Shown here: positions 6,416 through 6,418 of the stretch, in pieces
Layout of the letters: each line of letters starts with the position of its first letter
How positions within the stretch are numbered: the first letter of the stretch is position 1
Assembly: GCA_017402895.1 (NCBI GenBank)
Contig: JAFPLG010000062.1
Location: forward strand, 1 to 6,418
Length of the DNA stretch: 6,418 bases
Reading direction: 5' to 3'
DNA from: Paludibacteraceae bacterium
GTDB lineage: Bacteria; Bacteroidota; Bacteroidia; Bacteroidales; Paludibacteraceae
Made by a program: the position numbers and the translations under genes
Notes under the pieces: model-generated
Told to the model about the DNA's origin: nothing
Seen by the model: the letters and a program-made list of their open reading frames with translations, nothing else
Databases searched by the model: none

Positions 6416-6418
6416 AGA

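Noticed and set aside
1..6418. Mobile element, CRISPR, toxin-antitoxin, defence system or RNA gene
   Set aside because: I looked on both strands and found no transposase, direct-repeat array, integrase, paired small genes, or tRNA/rRNA-like segments; all coding space is taken by recognised housekeeping or envelope genes.

Overview
The window looks like an ordinary chromosomal, housekeeping stretch from a member of the Bacteroidota, most likely the order Bacteroidales, with a G+C content of roughly one half by eye (not computed). Three things point there. The putative promoters fit the Bacteroidota sigma-factor pattern (TTTG, about 20 bp, TAnnTTTG). The start codons lack strong Shine-Dalgarno sequences. 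The proteins include a DUF4294-type exported protein, a family I know from Bacteroidota, and an archaeal/eukaryal-type prolyl-tRNA synthetase ending in Tyr. I see no mobile element, CRISPR array, rRNA or tRNA gene, and no convincing sign of horizontal transfer.

Layout. (1) Positions 1-2095, minus strand: dacB (PBP4-type D-Ala-D-Ala carboxypeptidase) followed by birA (biotin-protein ligase) with a 16-nt overlap. The birA stop codon lies just beyond the left edge. (2) Positions 2096-2236: a compact divergent control region with one good promoter facing each way and a 19-nt AT-rich palindrome that covers the upstream element of the dacB promoter. (3) Positions 2237-4110, plus strand: tsaC (threonylcarbamoyl-AMP synthase, tRNA t6A pathway), coupled through a TAATG stop/start overlap to a membrane polyprenyl-phosphate sugar-1-phosphate transferase. 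(4) Positions 4114-6257, minus strand: proS, then a signal-peptide-bearing DUF4294 protein that ends only 3 bp from the convergent transferase gene. (5) Positions 6258-6418: the proS leader with a GC-rich hairpin, a putative proS promoter, and a possible terminator of an upstream gene at the right edge. No gene-free stretch exceeds about 160 bases.

The genes cover two translation-fidelity functions (TsaC, ProRS), two envelope functions (PBP4, the sugar-phosphate transferase), one cofactor-attachment enzyme (BirA) and one exported protein of unknown function. They do not form one pathway. The most interesting points are modest: the palindrome between the divergent promoters, the transferase whose cytosolic nucleotide-binding-like domain seems to have lost its front half, the uncharacterised exported protein downstream of proS, and a ProRS C-terminal domain that has lost most of its expected zinc ligands. 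I found no evidence for a new biological system here.
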